Below are positions 1-7,691 of a stretch of 53,385 nucleotides of DNA, in pieces. This DNA comes from CAZUZS01 sp964624795 (lineage in GTDB: Bacteria; Calditrichota; Calditrichia; RBG-13-44-9). The notes beneath the pieces are model-generated. The model worked only from the letters and a program-made list of their open reading frames with translations. It did no database searches and was not told the DNA's origin. The stretch spans positions 1-53,385 of the forward strand of contig CAZUZS010000028.1 of the NCBI GenBank assembly GCA_964624795.1, read 5' to 3'. The first letter of the stretch is position 1. Every line of letters starts with the position of its first letter. A program made the position numbers and the translations under genes.

Positions 1-196
1 TAAAAATCGCTACAGAATAAATTTACCCTCCGGATTTTTCCAACACGAATTTTGGCTGAACCCAAGACTCATCGAAACGAATAACATCAGAAAAGATTTC
101 CAAATAATGCATTTTGCATTCTCTGTGGAATCATTTCTTTGGAATCTAAAAATATTTTTCACGGAAAAAAATATGAAGATAATTTCGGAAGGAATT

Positions 197-240
197 AAAA
201 AAAGCCGGCAGAAGACTTCACGTGTAAATCCGCTGCCGGC
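197..240 (-). terminator. Rho-independent terminator after the small membrane protein
   Basis: Read on the minus strand, GCCGGCAG (240-233) pairs perfectly with CTGCCGGC (211-204) around a 21-nt loop. A run of seven T (203-197) follows directly. It lies about 70 nt downstream of the stop of the gene at 311-652, so it most likely ends that transcript. Confidence 0.8.
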
Positions 241-310
241 GAATAAAATAGAGTAAATCTTGACGGAGGCTCGTCCGGCGAACTCAGAAGAAAATTACAG
301 TGCCTCACCA

Positions 311-652
311 TCAAGATCGGCTTTGCTCGATAATCCTTCTGGCAACAAAATAATATACCAGGAACCCGAGGCCGGCGAATATGAACATGCCGCCGACGGT
401 CATGTCGTTAGTAATCGAGGACGGGAATAGCTGGCCGATGAAAAGCGCCAATCCCAATCCAAGCAGCACGAGCCCCCACTTGAGTGAGGACAAGTTGGAA
501 GGTTCGGTCTGGTTCATGAAAAGAAATTTTGCATTTTCATCGAGAACCCCTTTATCAATCAATCGCCCTCGTAGACGGTTATCCGAAAGCACCTTGATGA
601 CCCAGCCAATCACCATTAACACTCCAATCGGGATGATAAACTCCGTGTTCAT
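311..652 (-). CDS. Small membrane protein, DUF6249-like
   Basis: This encodes a 113-residue protein with three hydrophobic helices (about residues 5-22, 60-78 and 86-105) and a short basic C-terminus. The segment between helices 1 and 2 contains RLIDKGVLDENAK, which resembles the cytoplasmic stretch of DUF6249-type proteins that often sit beside ECF sigma factors; that family match is from memory. I chose the ATG at 652 because AAAGGAG lies 5 nt upstream; a longer frame to 679 has no comparable site. It is divergent from the ECF sigma/anti-sigma pair, so a link to that regulon is plausible but inferred. The molecular function is unknown. Confidence 0.75.
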   Translation of the reverse strand: MNTEFIIPIGVLMVIGWVIKVLSDNRLRGRLIDKGVLDENAKFLFMNQTEPSNLSSLKWGLVLLGLGLALFIGQLFPSSITNDMTVGGMFIFAGLGFLVYYFVARRIIEQSRS

Positions 653-737
653 GTCTGCTCCTTTCTTTTGTTTCGTCATTTTCTACTTCATCTGACAGGA
701 GAATTTTGAAAATGTTGCAATCGATTAAATTTTAACT

Positions 738-765
738 GCAACAATTTTCCCAATTACCTGTCTAT
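738..765 (+). promoter_or_regulatory. Candidate ECF-type promoter, possibly autoregulatory
   Basis: GCAAC (738-742) and GTCTAT (760-765) are separated by 17 nt, resembling the AAC / GTC-type -35 and -10 pair of ECF sigma promoters. It sits 23 nt upstream of the ECF sigma start. Autoregulation is common for ECF factors, but the match is short and could be chance. Confidence 0.3.
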
Positions 766-788
766 CTCAATGTGGCAGGTTAAAAAAA

Positions 789-1355
789 ATGGCAAATGAT
801 CGAGAGAATATTCAGACCATCCTGGATGGAAACATCGAGGCTTTTCAGGTACTGGTGGAGAAATACCAGCGATTGGTGGCACATATCGTGTCCCGGATGG
901 TTTCTAACGTCACGGAAAGGGAGGATCTGTGCCAGGAGGTTTTTCTGAAGGTTTACCAAAATCTGCACCAATTCCGTTTTCAGTCCAAGCTGTCCACCTG
1001 GATAGGAAGGATTGCCTACAACACCTGTATTAATTTTTATGAGAAGAAGAAAATGCCTCTCATCGGTGATTTCGATCTGGCCTGGGAAACCGAATATCAT
1101 GCATCGAGCGGCGACAGCTTGCCCAACCTGTCCGCTGAAAGAAATCAGACCGCAGGATTGCTGCACGTGGAAATCGACAAAATGCCGGCCAATTTCAGGA
1201 CAATTCTCACGCTTTTCCACCTGGATGGCCTGAGTTATTCGGAGATCGGCAAAATTATGCAGCTTCCGGAAGGCACTGTAAAAAGTCATCTTTTCCGGGC
1301 ACGAAAACATTTGAAAGAAAGACTGGTAAAAAAATATCAGCCGGAGGAGTTGTGA
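789..1355 (+). CDS. RNA polymerase sigma factor, ECF (sigma-70 family)
   Basis: The 188-residue protein has the two-domain ECF layout. Region 2 (about residues 18-85) contains ENIQTILDGNIEAFQVLVEKY, REDLCQEVFLKVYQNL and FRFQSKLSTWIGRIAYN, the core-binding and -10 recognition helices. Region 4 (about 125-180) contains FRTILTLFHLDGLSYSEIG and LPEGTVKSHLFRARKHLK, the -35 binding helix-turn-helix. It should redirect RNA polymerase to a stress regulon. The next gene starts at the last base of its stop codon and encodes a zinc-type anti-sigma factor, so the two form a translationally coupled regulatory pair. The ribosome site (AGG about 10 nt before the ATG) is weak. The ECF subgroup cannot be assigned from the sequence alone. 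Confidence 0.95.
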   Translation: MANDRENIQTILDGNIEAFQVLVEKYQRLVAHIVSRMVSNVTEREDLCQEVFLKVYQNLHQFRFQSKLSTWIGRIAYNTCINFYEKKKMPLIGDFDLAWETEYHASSGDSLPNLSAERNQTAGLLHVEIDKMPANFRTILTLFHLDGLSYSEIGKIMQLPEGTVKSHLFRARKHLKERLVKKYQPEEL

Positions 1356-1864
1356 TGAATCGTCATTTGATGGAAAACGAAATTCAAAAATATATGGACG
1401 GCACATTGCCTGTCGTCGATCAGGAACAGATTGAAAAACATCTTACAGGATGCGAACAGTGTCGTGAAGAAATTCGGGCATATCGTCAACTCTTCACGGA
1501 ACTGAACGAAATGCCCGAATTCAAATTGCCTGAGGATTTTTCGCAGCAGGTAATGAACGGAATTCGCCAAGCTGCCGGATCAGCCGAACGCGGCGCATTG
1601 CAGGAAATAGTGTTCTCCATTGTTGGGCTATTGATCGGGATCGGTGCTACCATTTATTATACAGGCGTTCAGCCATTTCTGTCATTGGCATCCGGATTCA
1701 GCACTCCCGAATTATCATTTTTCGGTCAGTTACTCATGCAAATAAGGAGCAGCCTGGAAAAAATCCATATCGATTTTTTCACATTTGGCGCGGCAGGGAT
1801 TATTATTCTTCTGATTACATTTGCCGATCGGTTACTTCTGCGGCAGCGGATGAATTTATCCTGA
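1355..1864 (+). CDS. Membrane anti-sigma factor with zf-HC2 zinc domain
   Basis: The product is about 169 residues. The N-terminus carries the zinc-binding anti-sigma signature with His29, Cys33 and Cys36 (KHLTGCEQC) in a helical context, which in this family clamps the cognate ECF sigma. Two hydrophobic segments follow (about residues 86-107 and 143-160), and both termini are predicted cytoplasmic. The ATG at 1355 overlaps the sigma stop by one base with GGAGGAG (1343-1349) five nt upstream; a GTG at 1352 is the alternative. Unlike many anti-sigmas there is no large periplasmic sensor domain after the membrane span, only a loop of about 35 residues, so the signal may be sensed in or near the membrane or through partners. 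Confidence 0.88.
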   Translation: MNRHLMENEIQKYMDGTLPVVDQEQIEKHLTGCEQCREEIRAYRQLFTELNEMPEFKLPEDFSQQVMNGIRQAAGSAERGALQEIVFSIVGLLIGIGATIYYTGVQPFLSLASGFSTPELSFFGQLLMQIRSSLEKIHIDFFTFGAAGIIILLITFADRLLLRQRMNLS

Positions 1865-1947
1865 TGCATCGACTGAATAAAACAATCAATAAGCACGGTC
1901 AATTTTCATTTCGAGCGGCGGCCGGAAATCCTTAAAAGATTCCTTGG

Positions 1948-1987
1948 CGTAAGCCACTGGCATTGCCACCGCTATGCGGCACTTACG
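1948..1987. other. Predicted three-way-junction fold in a convergent intergenic region
   Basis: CGTAAG (1948-1953) pairs with CTTACG (1982-1987). Two small hairpins lie inside: TGGC/GCCA (1958-1961 with 1965-1968, loop ATT) and CCGC/GCGG (1969-1972 with 1976-1979, loop TAT). No T-run follows, so it is not a standard terminator. It lies between the anti-sigma gene and the convergent peptidase gene. The remainder of 1865-2089 shows nothing else I recognise. Confidence 0.35.
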
Positions 1988-2089
1988 TGGCACCCTGCCA
2001 AAGCAGGATTCGAAGTCACAAATATCTGGCTAATCATGCAACAAAATGGTCCGTTGCACCAAACATTGCCAGGCGTAATGACCTGACTC

Positions 2090-4321
2090 TCATAAATTCT
2101 TTTTCCAAAATTCCAGCATGCGGGTGTAAAGATGAATACGCGCCGGGCGGTCGGAAATACCGTGCTTGCGCATGGGGTAGATCATCATGTCGAACATTTT
2201 ATTAGCACGGATTAGCTGATCGACAAACGCCCAGGAATTCTGAATATTCACATTATCGTCGTATGTCCCGTGTACCAGCAGTAACCGGCCATGGAGATCT
2301 TTCGCATATTGTAGCAGCGAAGACTTTTCATAACCTTGCAAATCGTCCTGCGGGCGTTTCATGGAATATTCCGTCCAGCGGGTGTCATAGAAGCGAAAAT
2401 CGGTGACCGGCGCGACTGCGATCCCCGCCTTGAATTCCTGCGAGCGGGTCATAGCCAGCAGGGTGAAAGTGCCGCCGCCACTCCAGCCCCACACGCCAAC
2501 TCGCTGTGGATCGACGTAGGTCTGTTTATTCAGCCATCGCACAGCATCCACAAGGTCATTCAATTCGCCGTCGCTCATCAGATTCTTAAGCGCCAGATTT
2601 TCCAGCTTCTTGCTGATGGCGGTGGCGCTGCGATTGTCTACCCGCACCACCAGGTAGCCGTTGTTCACCAGGATATTGTCAAAAAAGATGGACGATTTCC
2701 ACACGTTGTTCACCGTAGGCGCGGAAGGTCCGCCGTAAACGTTCAGTATAATCGGGTATTTTTTGTTTGCATCAAAATCGCGAGGCTTAATAATAGACGC
2801 CGGCATTTCAAATCCGTCCGAAGCGGGGATATGGAAAAACTGCTGGTATTGGAGATCGAACCCGGAGATTTCCTTTGTCTCCGGTTTTGCCAACTCCACA
2901 AACTGGTTCCCGCTACTCTCGCACAGCGATAAAGAAGGCGGGGTAGAGGCGTTGGAAAACCGGTCAAAATAGTATTTCGCATCCGGACTGAATGTCACAT
3001 TATGGAATCCTGGCGTCTGAGTCAACTGCTCCATGCCGCTGCCATCCAGCCGTACCCGGTAAAGCTGTCTTTCGATGGGAGATTTTTTCTGCGCCGTGAA
3101 ATAAACCCAGCCGTTCTTCTCATCCACGCCCACCAGCGCCTGCTGCACCCACGCCACCCCGGGCCCGGCGGAGCGGATGGACCAGTCCCCCGAAGTGATG
3201 TGATTCTGCAAGCTGCCATCCATATTGTAGAGATAGAGATGGGCATAGCCGTCCCGCTCGGACGCCCAGATAAATTGCCGGCGCGCGGGCAGAAAATGCA
3301 GATCGTCATGAATGTTTACCCACGCGCTGTCGGTTTCGGTGAGGAGATGCGCGGGTTTCCCGCTGTTACGGTCAACCAGGAGCAAATCGAGCCGGGTCTG
3401 CGTCCGGTTCAGGGTCTGGACGCACAAATGCTTATCATCGGGCAACCAGTTCACCCGGACAATATATTCATAAGGAAATTTCGAAAAATCCACCCACGTT
3501 TTTTCTCCGCTGTCCACATCCGCAATGCCAACTTTAACAACCGGGTTGGCCTGTCCCGCCTTCGGATACCGTTGGGTGATGATTCGCGGGGTGTACGGTT
3601 TGAAATCGGAATAATACATCAGGCTCACCAGCGAATCATCGGTTCTGAGAAATGCAATGGAACGGGAATCTTCCGACCACCAATAGCCGATATCGTGGCG
3701 CCCGAAAATTTCTTCCCAATATACCCAGGAGAGCGTGCCGTTCAGGATGGTGTCCGATCCGTCATCGGTCAGCCTTTTTTCGGATTTTTCGGCCAAATCA
3801 TAAACATAAAGATCGTTGTCCCGCACAAAGGCTACGCGGTTTCCATCGGGAGAAAAATGGGCATCCTTTTCTTTCTGCGGTGTTTTAGTAACTCGGGAAA
3901 ATTGCGACTTGGAAAGGTCCAGCACAAAAACATCGCCGGCGAATAGATAAAGCGCCTTATCTCCGCTTCGGTCAAATTCGTCCGGCCAGGCCACGTAATC
4001 CGGAAGACTATCTGCCGGCAGGTTGGCTTTCAGGCTCTCCAGAGCCTTCCGGGAATCCAGGATTTTTTCCTGCTTTCCGGTGGCAGGATCCAGTTTGTAA
4101 AAGGTCCGCTCGTCCTGCGGTTTGCGGCGGTCGTAAATAATGGCCGGGCCGTTCGATGTCCAGAAGTAGTTGGGCACCGCACTGACCAGACGGGCCTGAG
4201 GACCATAAATCCAATCGACTGTTAACGGCGCCTCCGGCGGCTGGGCATACAAACCCATTTCATTAATTGCGAAAAAAATAAGAGATATAAACAAAAGCAA
4301 ACTCAAGTGAAAAGATTTCAT
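2090..4321 (-). CDS. Secreted S9 family peptidase, dipeptidyl peptidase IV-like
   Basis: The 743-residue protein begins with a signal peptide (hydrophobic residues 6-26). An N-terminal beta-propeller (about 60-480) follows and contains WVYWEEIFGR, where the paired glutamates match the DPP IV N-terminus-binding motif. The C-terminal alpha/beta hydrolase domain (about 500-743) has the nucleophile motif GWSGGG, the acid in HGTYDDNVN and the histidine in MRKHGISDR, giving a complete Ser-Asp-His triad. The family removes X-Pro or X-Ala dipeptides from peptide N-termini. Secretion or periplasmic location is inferred from the signal peptide. It could feed the peptide importer encoded at 13.9-19.3 kb, but that link is speculative. 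The gene is monocistronic and convergent with the ECF operon. Confidence 0.95.
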   Translation of the reverse strand: MKSFHLSLLLFISLIFFAINEMGLYAQPPEAPLTVDWIYGPQARLVSAVPNYFWTSNGPAIIYDRRKPQDERTFYKLDPATGKQEKILDSRKALESLKANLPADSLPDYVAWPDEFDRSGDKALYLFAGDVFVLDLSKSQFSRVTKTPQKEKDAHFSPDGNRVAFVRDNDLYVYDLAEKSEKRLTDDGSDTILNGTLSWVYWEEIFGRHDIGYWWSEDSRSIAFLRTDDSLVSLMYYSDFKPYTPRIITQRYPKAGQANPVVKVGIADVDSGEKTWVDFSKFPYEYIVRVNWLPDDKHLCVQTLNRTQTRLDLLLVDRNSGKPAHLLTETDSAWVNIHDDLHFLPARRQFIWASERDGYAHLYLYNMDGSLQNHITSGDWSIRSAGPGVAWVQQALVGVDEKNGWVYFTAQKKSPIERQLYRVRLDGSGMEQLTQTPGFHNVTFSPDAKYYFDRFSNASTPPSLSLCESSGNQFVELAKPETKEISGFDLQYQQFFHIPASDGFEMPASIIKPRDFDANKKYPIILNVYGGPSAPTVNNVWKSSIFFDNILVNNGYLVVRVDNRSATAISKKLENLALKNLMSDGELNDLVDAVRWLNKQTYVDPQRVGVWGWSGGGTFTLLAMTRSQEFKAGIAVAPVTDFRFYDTRWTEYSMKRPQDDLQGYEKSSLLQYAKDLHGRLLLVHGTYDDNVNIQNSWAFVDQLIRANKMFDMMIYPMRKHGISDRPARIHLYTRMLEFWKKNL

Positions 4322-4902
4322 GATACTCCTCTGAATATACTGGCTATGTAAAAAATCATCCGGACAGGCGAGTTCATTCTCAATTGAATTCCCCTGGCCG
4401 CCACCAGACCGGGCAGATAAGAAAATAAAGATTTTTTATTCAGGCAGGAAATAATTTTTGAAATAAGATAATTGGTGATAACTTGTGTAGGCACTTCCTA
4501 ATGGAAGTGATTAAGGCCATAGAATTTCCAGAGGACGGAATTGGCCGAATTAGGCTAAGATGATTATTTAATAATGAGTTCGAGTTAAGAACACTTTGAG
4601 GTTTAATTGTCATTCCGCAGGGATCGCCCGAATCCGGAGGATCAGGGAAGAACAAATTGCAATTCTGTTGCAATAGATTCCCGCCAAAGACATGCGGGAT
4701 TGACATTGGGGAATAGATTTTGATATAGTTTAACTGGAACCTGCATCATGTCAAACTCACATTATTTTAATTTTCTGTTTCAGATGGGAAATCAGATAGG
4801 GGAGTGATACGTCAGAAATGAGACCCGATTTCCAAAGCCTTCAGCCACTTCGCCCCCTGCAAAGATGGGTTACCAGGCAAATTTTTTCCACATTTTAACA
4901 GA
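4322..4902. other. Intergenic region between peptidase and rpoD
   Basis: No convincing gene is present. The region should hold the promoter of the peptidase gene (start 4321, minus strand) and the 3' end of the rpoD transcript. It contains one repeat-like element (4608-4705), listed separately. Confidence 0.6.
4608..4705. repeat. REP/MITE-like inverted repeat element
   Basis: TGTCATTCCGC (4608-4618) and GCGGGATTGACA (4694-4705) are imperfect inverted copies of each other. They resemble the common dispersed TGTCATTCCCGC...GCGGGAATGACA bacterial repeat. Inside lies a perfect 7-bp inverted repeat, ATTGCAA/TTGCAAT (4656-4662 with 4668-4674). No coding capacity is seen. Other copies in this genome cannot be checked from the window. 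Confidence 0.45.
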
Positions 4903-5751
4903 TCACTTTAAAAATGCGCGCAAGGCTTTACTGCGTTGTGTATGTCGTAACCGACGAAGTGCTTTCTCTTTAATTTGCCGTATTCGTTCGCGGGTCAGGT
5001 TAAAGCGCTCGCCAATTTCTTCCAATGTCAGGGGACGCTCATGGCCAAGCCCAAAATACAATCTTACTATCTCTGCTTCACGTTTTGTAATAGTCGCCAG
5101 GGTACGCTCTATTTCAACTTTCAGGGATTCATCCATCAAATCGGAGTCGGGTGAAGATTGATGATCATTCTCAATGACATCCAGCAGGGAATTGCTCTCG
5201 CCATTGCTGAATGGGCTATCCATCGACAGATGTCGCCCCGCAACCCTCAGGGTATCCATCACTTCAGCATCCTTCAGATCCAACTTATCGGCAATTTCGC
5301 CGGGGCTTGGCTCCCGTTCAAATTCCTGCTCAAGTTTGGTAAAGGCTTTCCCGATTTTGGTGAGAGTGCTGACCCGATTTAGCGGAAGACGGACAATTCG
5401 GGACTGGTCGGCCAATGCCTGCAAAATTCCCTGGCGAATCCACCACACCGCATAAGAAATAAATTTGAATCCGCGGGTCTCATCGAAGCGCGTTGCTGCT
5501 TTAATCAAACCCAGGTTGCCTTCATTGATTAAATCTCCGAAAGAAAGTCCCCTGTTCTGATATTTCTTAGCCACGCTCACGACAAAGAGAAGGTTCGACC
5601 TGGTCAGTTTTTCCAAGGCCTGCTGGTCCCCCTGCCTGATTCGCTGCATCAGTTCGACCTCTTCCTCGGGAGCTAATAAAGGGATTTCGCCAATCTCCTG
5701 AAGATAACGATCCAGAGATTGATTTGCGCGATTTTCGGAGCGCTTGGTCAT
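4903..5751 (-). CDS. rpoD: RNA polymerase primary-type sigma factor (RpoD/SigA family)
   Basis: The protein has 282 residues. Region 1.2 (SLDRYLQEIGEIPLLAPEEE, residues 12-31), region 2 (LLFVVSVAKKYQNRGLSFGD and FKFISYAVWWIRQGI), region 3 (REPSPGEIADKLDL) and region 4 (RPLTLEEIGERFNLTRERIR) are all present. The long acidic region 1.1 and the non-conserved insert of proteobacterial RpoD are absent, as in short FCB-group primary sigmas. It should recognise housekeeping promoters. GAGGT sits about 8 nt before the ATG. It follows khpA by 31 nt on the same strand, so cotranscription with the RNA-binding genes upstream is likely. A group 2 sigma role is possible if the genome has another copy. Confidence 0.93.
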   Translation of the reverse strand: MTKRSENRANQSLDRYLQEIGEIPLLAPEEEVELMQRIRQGDQQALEKLTRSNLLFVVSVAKKYQNRGLSFGDLINEGNLGLIKAATRFDETRGFKFISYAVWWIRQGILQALADQSRIVRLPLNRVSTLTKIGKAFTKLEQEFEREPSPGEIADKLDLKDAEVMDTLRVAGRHLSMDSPFSNGESNSLLDVIENDHQSSPDSDLMDESLKVEIERTLATITKREAEIVRLYFGLGHERPLTLEEIGERFNLTRERIRQIKEKALRRLRHTQRSKALRAFLK

Positions 5752-5782
5752 TCCTTTTTACCTCGCCAAAATATTTTTATGT

Positions 5783-6016
5783 TTAGTCCAGAATTTCCAG
5801 TATACCGCGGCTTCCTTTTTTTGCCGACGAAACTGCACTTAAAAGGGTGCGAATTGCGGAAGCGGTTTGCCCTCTTTTGCCAATCACTTTTCCGATATCG
5901 TTCTTGGCCACACGCAACTCGAAAATGGTCAGGTGTTCACCCTTTACCTCCGCCACCTGAATTTCTTCCGGATTATCAACCAGTTGCTTAACGACGTACT
6001 CCAGAAATTCTTTCAT
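5783..6016 (-). CDS. khpA: KH-domain RNA-binding protein KhpA
   Basis: The 77-residue protein matches the small KhpA family. An N-terminal helix (MKEFLEYVVKQLVDNPEEI) is followed by one KH domain whose nucleic-acid-binding GxxG loop is visible as GKVIGKRGQTASAIRTLL (about residues 42-59). KhpA proteins bind RNA, often as dimers or with KhpB. In most genomes khpA sits between rpsP and rimM; here it lies between an unknown small gene and rpoD, which is unusual. The length is normal and the domain appears complete. Confidence 0.93.
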   Translation of the reverse strand: MKEFLEYVVKQLVDNPEEIQVAEVKGEHLTIFELRVAKNDIGKVIGKRGQTASAIRTLLSAVSSAKKGSRGILEILD

Positions 6017-6071
6017 CGTTTCACCCCATTCCCTGAAAAATGATCTCGTTTAAAGTGCTTAAACCGCGGTT

Positions 6072-6356
6072 TTATCTTTTGCGATTTAATAGCTTAAGAC
6101 CGTTGAATTTTCGAGTGAATAGCCAGTGAGGGATAACGATCGTAACCCTATTCCCTTCGTTTTGCTCAAGCATTATCAGAGATTTTTGCAACCATGCAGT
6201 CCGATGTTTATATTCCACCCGAATTGTTTTTATTGTCTCTTCAATAATCAGCGCTTTAATTGTAGCCGGTTTTTTCCCGGATTGGCCGAACAGCCAATTT
6301 TGAAGAAATTTCACAGGGTGCATCCAGCTCATGGTTTGAGTCGGAGCAGGTATCAT
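6072..6356 (-). CDS. Small basic protein of unknown function (WLQKS/IPHWL motifs)
   Basis: This is a 94-residue basic protein. I chose the ATG at 6356 because GGGGG lies 4 nt upstream; the frame extends to 6419 without a good site. The second half reads KALIIEET...RTAWLQKSLI...VTIVIPHWLF, which recalls the short W(L/I)PKS ... (I/M)PxWL motif pair of a widespread small uncharacterised protein type; I recognise the pattern but know no function. It is embedded between an RRM gene (63 nt upstream) and khpA (55 nt downstream) on the same strand, so a role near RNA metabolism is suggested only by context. It could also be a non-conserved open frame. Confidence 0.55.
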   Translation of the reverse strand: MIPAPTQTMSWMHPVKFLQNWLFGQSGKKPATIKALIIEETIKTIRVEYKHRTAWLQKSLIMLEQNEGNRVTIVIPHWLFTRKFNGLKLLNRKR

Positions 6357-6419
6357 GATTCCCCCTTTGCTAGATATTTTTTTTATGACTTTCCAGCCGC
6401 CAGCCATAAATAAGGGCAA

Positions 6420-6698
6420 TTACCAACGCCGTCCGCCGCCGCCTCTCCGGTTTTCAGATTTGGGGCGGGCTTCATTTACAATAATGCGGGTTCCTTTTAA
6501 TTCACTGCCATCCAACCCTTTGATTGCTGCCTGGGCTTCCGTTTTGGATTCTATCTCCACAAAAGCAAATCCCTTTGACGCGCCGCTAAACTTGTCCTTT
6601 AGAAGATTGACCGACTTAACATTGCCGTATGCTGCAAAGGCGGTACTCAAGTCTTCCTCAGTCGCTTGTTGCGACAGATTTCCGATATAAATATTCAT
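6420..6698 (-). CDS. RRM-domain RNA-binding protein
   Basis: The 92-residue protein has a single RNA recognition motif spanning about residues 1-78. RNP2 is IYIGNL (3-8) and RNP1 is KGFAFVEI (about 42-49), each with the aromatic residues that stack on RNA bases. A short glycine/arginine-rich tail (RRGGGGRRW) ends the protein. This architecture is typical of bacterial Rbp-type proteins seen in cyanobacteria and FCB-group bacteria, often cold-induced. AAAGGA lies 7 nt upstream of the ATG. It is downstream of a cold shock gene on the same strand, but a terminator (6735-6760) separates them. Confidence 0.95.
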   Translation of the reverse strand: MNIYIGNLSQQATEEDLSTAFAAYGNVKSVNLLKDKFSGASKGFAFVEIESKTEAQAAIKGLDGSELKGTRIIVNEARPKSENRRGGGGRRW

Positions 6699-6734
6699 CC
6701 TGTTATCCTTTCATTACCGTGCTGTTTAGATTTT

Positions 6735-6760
6735 AAAAAAGCGACACCGGTGAGCGTCGC
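6735..6760 (-). terminator. Rho-independent terminator after the cold shock gene
   Basis: On the minus strand, GCGACGC and GTGTCGC form a 7-bp stem (one G-T wobble) around TCACCG, between 6760 and 6741, followed by six T (6740-6735). It lies between the cold shock gene and the RRM gene and should end the cold shock transcript. Confidence 0.75.
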
Positions 6761-6883
6761 CTTTTAAAATATTAATTTGTTTTAGATTACGCAGTTTTTT
6801 CCCCTCTTTTGGTTTTCACTAACAGCGCGGCATTTCGCAATAAGACATGCTGCACTTTGCGGTCTCACGGCAACTTGCCTCAG

Positions 6884-7096
6884 CTACAATCCCACAACAT
6901 CGATTGCACGGGGGCCTTTTTTGTCCTCTCCTATTGAGAATTCAACTTTCTGTCCTTCTTCCAGGGAACGGTATCCCCCGCTTTCGCGAATGGAGCTATA
7001 ATGAACAAAAAGTTCCTCGCCTTCATTGTAGGATATAAAACCGTAACCTTTGCCGGCATTAAACCATTTCACAACCCCTTTTACCCGGTCTGACAT
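6884..7096 (-). CDS. Cold shock protein (CSD family)
   Basis: The 70-residue protein is a complete cold shock domain. VKWFNAGKGYGFI carries RNP1 (KGYGFI, about residues 16-21), and ELFVHYSSI carries RNP2, where LFVHY replaces the more common VFVHF. It binds single-stranded nucleic acid and acts as an RNA chaperone. AAAGGAG lies 8 nt before the ATG. A terminator follows about 120 nt downstream, so it is probably monocistronic. The 7097-7322 stretch upstream has no gene and should contain its promoter and leader. Confidence 0.96.
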   Translation of the reverse strand: MSDRVKGVVKWFNAGKGYGFISYNEGEELFVHYSSIRESGGYRSLEEGQKVEFSIGEDKKGPRAIDVVGL

Positions 7097-7322
7097 TACT
7101 GAAACTCCTTTTATAAAGAAATTAAAACTGTAAATTCAATTGACTTTTGGGTTATTCTAGACTGGTGAGAGATAAATCCAGGACAGGCTGGAATTTCTAA
7201 AAAGCCTTATCAAGGTACGCTAATTCAGTGGCATTGTCAAGGAGTAAGAATCCGAGCCGGTATTTCCAACCCGGACAAACCGGTTCGCAATTCTGATCTT
7301 AAGCATGATCGTAATGGCCAGT

Positions 7323-7691
7323 CTATATTCTCGAAGGAAGAATTCGAGCTCGAGACTTTTTTTCATCGATGGTGATCAATGCCCCATCCTCGAGGTGTCT
7401 GCTGAATTGGCCTAGCGCTGAAACAACAAGGGTAGATAGATGTTCAGGAGCCACATCTTGAGTGCGAATCTGTATGACACTGGGATATTCCGCATTTGTC
7501 GCAGCAAGAATATCTCCAAAATCTAAATCGTGGGTAAAAATGACAAATTTATGATATCTGGCATATTCGAAAATCTCTTCATCGGGGGCGTTTGGTTTTC
7601 CGACGGAGGACCAATGCACTGCTTCCCAGCCAGCTTCTTCAAGTACCGACACCCACTGAGGGGACAGATTCATATCTATCAACAATTTCAT
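7323..7691 (-). CDS. DUF5615 PIN-like toxin
   Basis: The 122-residue protein begins MKLLIDMNLSPQWV, with an Asp typical of the PIN-like active site, followed by AVHWSSVG, DEEIFEYAR and FVIFTHDLDFGDIL. These match DUF5615 (Mut7-C-like PIN fold) proteins, which are predicted ribonuclease toxins. Its ATG overlaps the end of the DUF433 gene by 4 nt (ATGA), so the two are translationally coupled with the antitoxin-like gene first. RNase activity is family-level inference. No truncation is apparent. Confidence 0.9.
   Translation of the reverse strand: MKLLIDMNLSPQWVSVLEEAGWEAVHWSSVGKPNAPDEEIFEYARYHKFVIFTHDLDFGDILAATNAEYPSVIQIRTQDVAPEHLSTLVVSALGQFSRHLEDGALITIDEKKSRARILPSRI

Noticed and set aside
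1981..2040. Possible tRNA (AGGATTCGAAGTC resembles a T-arm)
   Set aside because: No matching acceptor stem, D-arm or anticodon arm could be drawn around it.
3002..3946. Long plus-strand frame inside the peptidase gene
   Set aside because: It is the antisense shadow of a gene with complete catalytic motifs; no ribosome site or family signature.
4440..4706. 88-residue frame on the minus strand
   Set aside because: It overlaps the repeat-like element, has no ribosome site and no recognisable protein pattern.
6072..6419. Longer start (6419) for the small unknown protein
   Set aside because: The ATG at 6356 has a good ribosome site; the upstream extension does not and nearly abuts the RRM stop.
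7245..7300. GAGCCGGT...ACCGGTTC hairpin as a terminator
   Set aside because: Long loop and no T-run on either strand; position does not fit the end of a gene.
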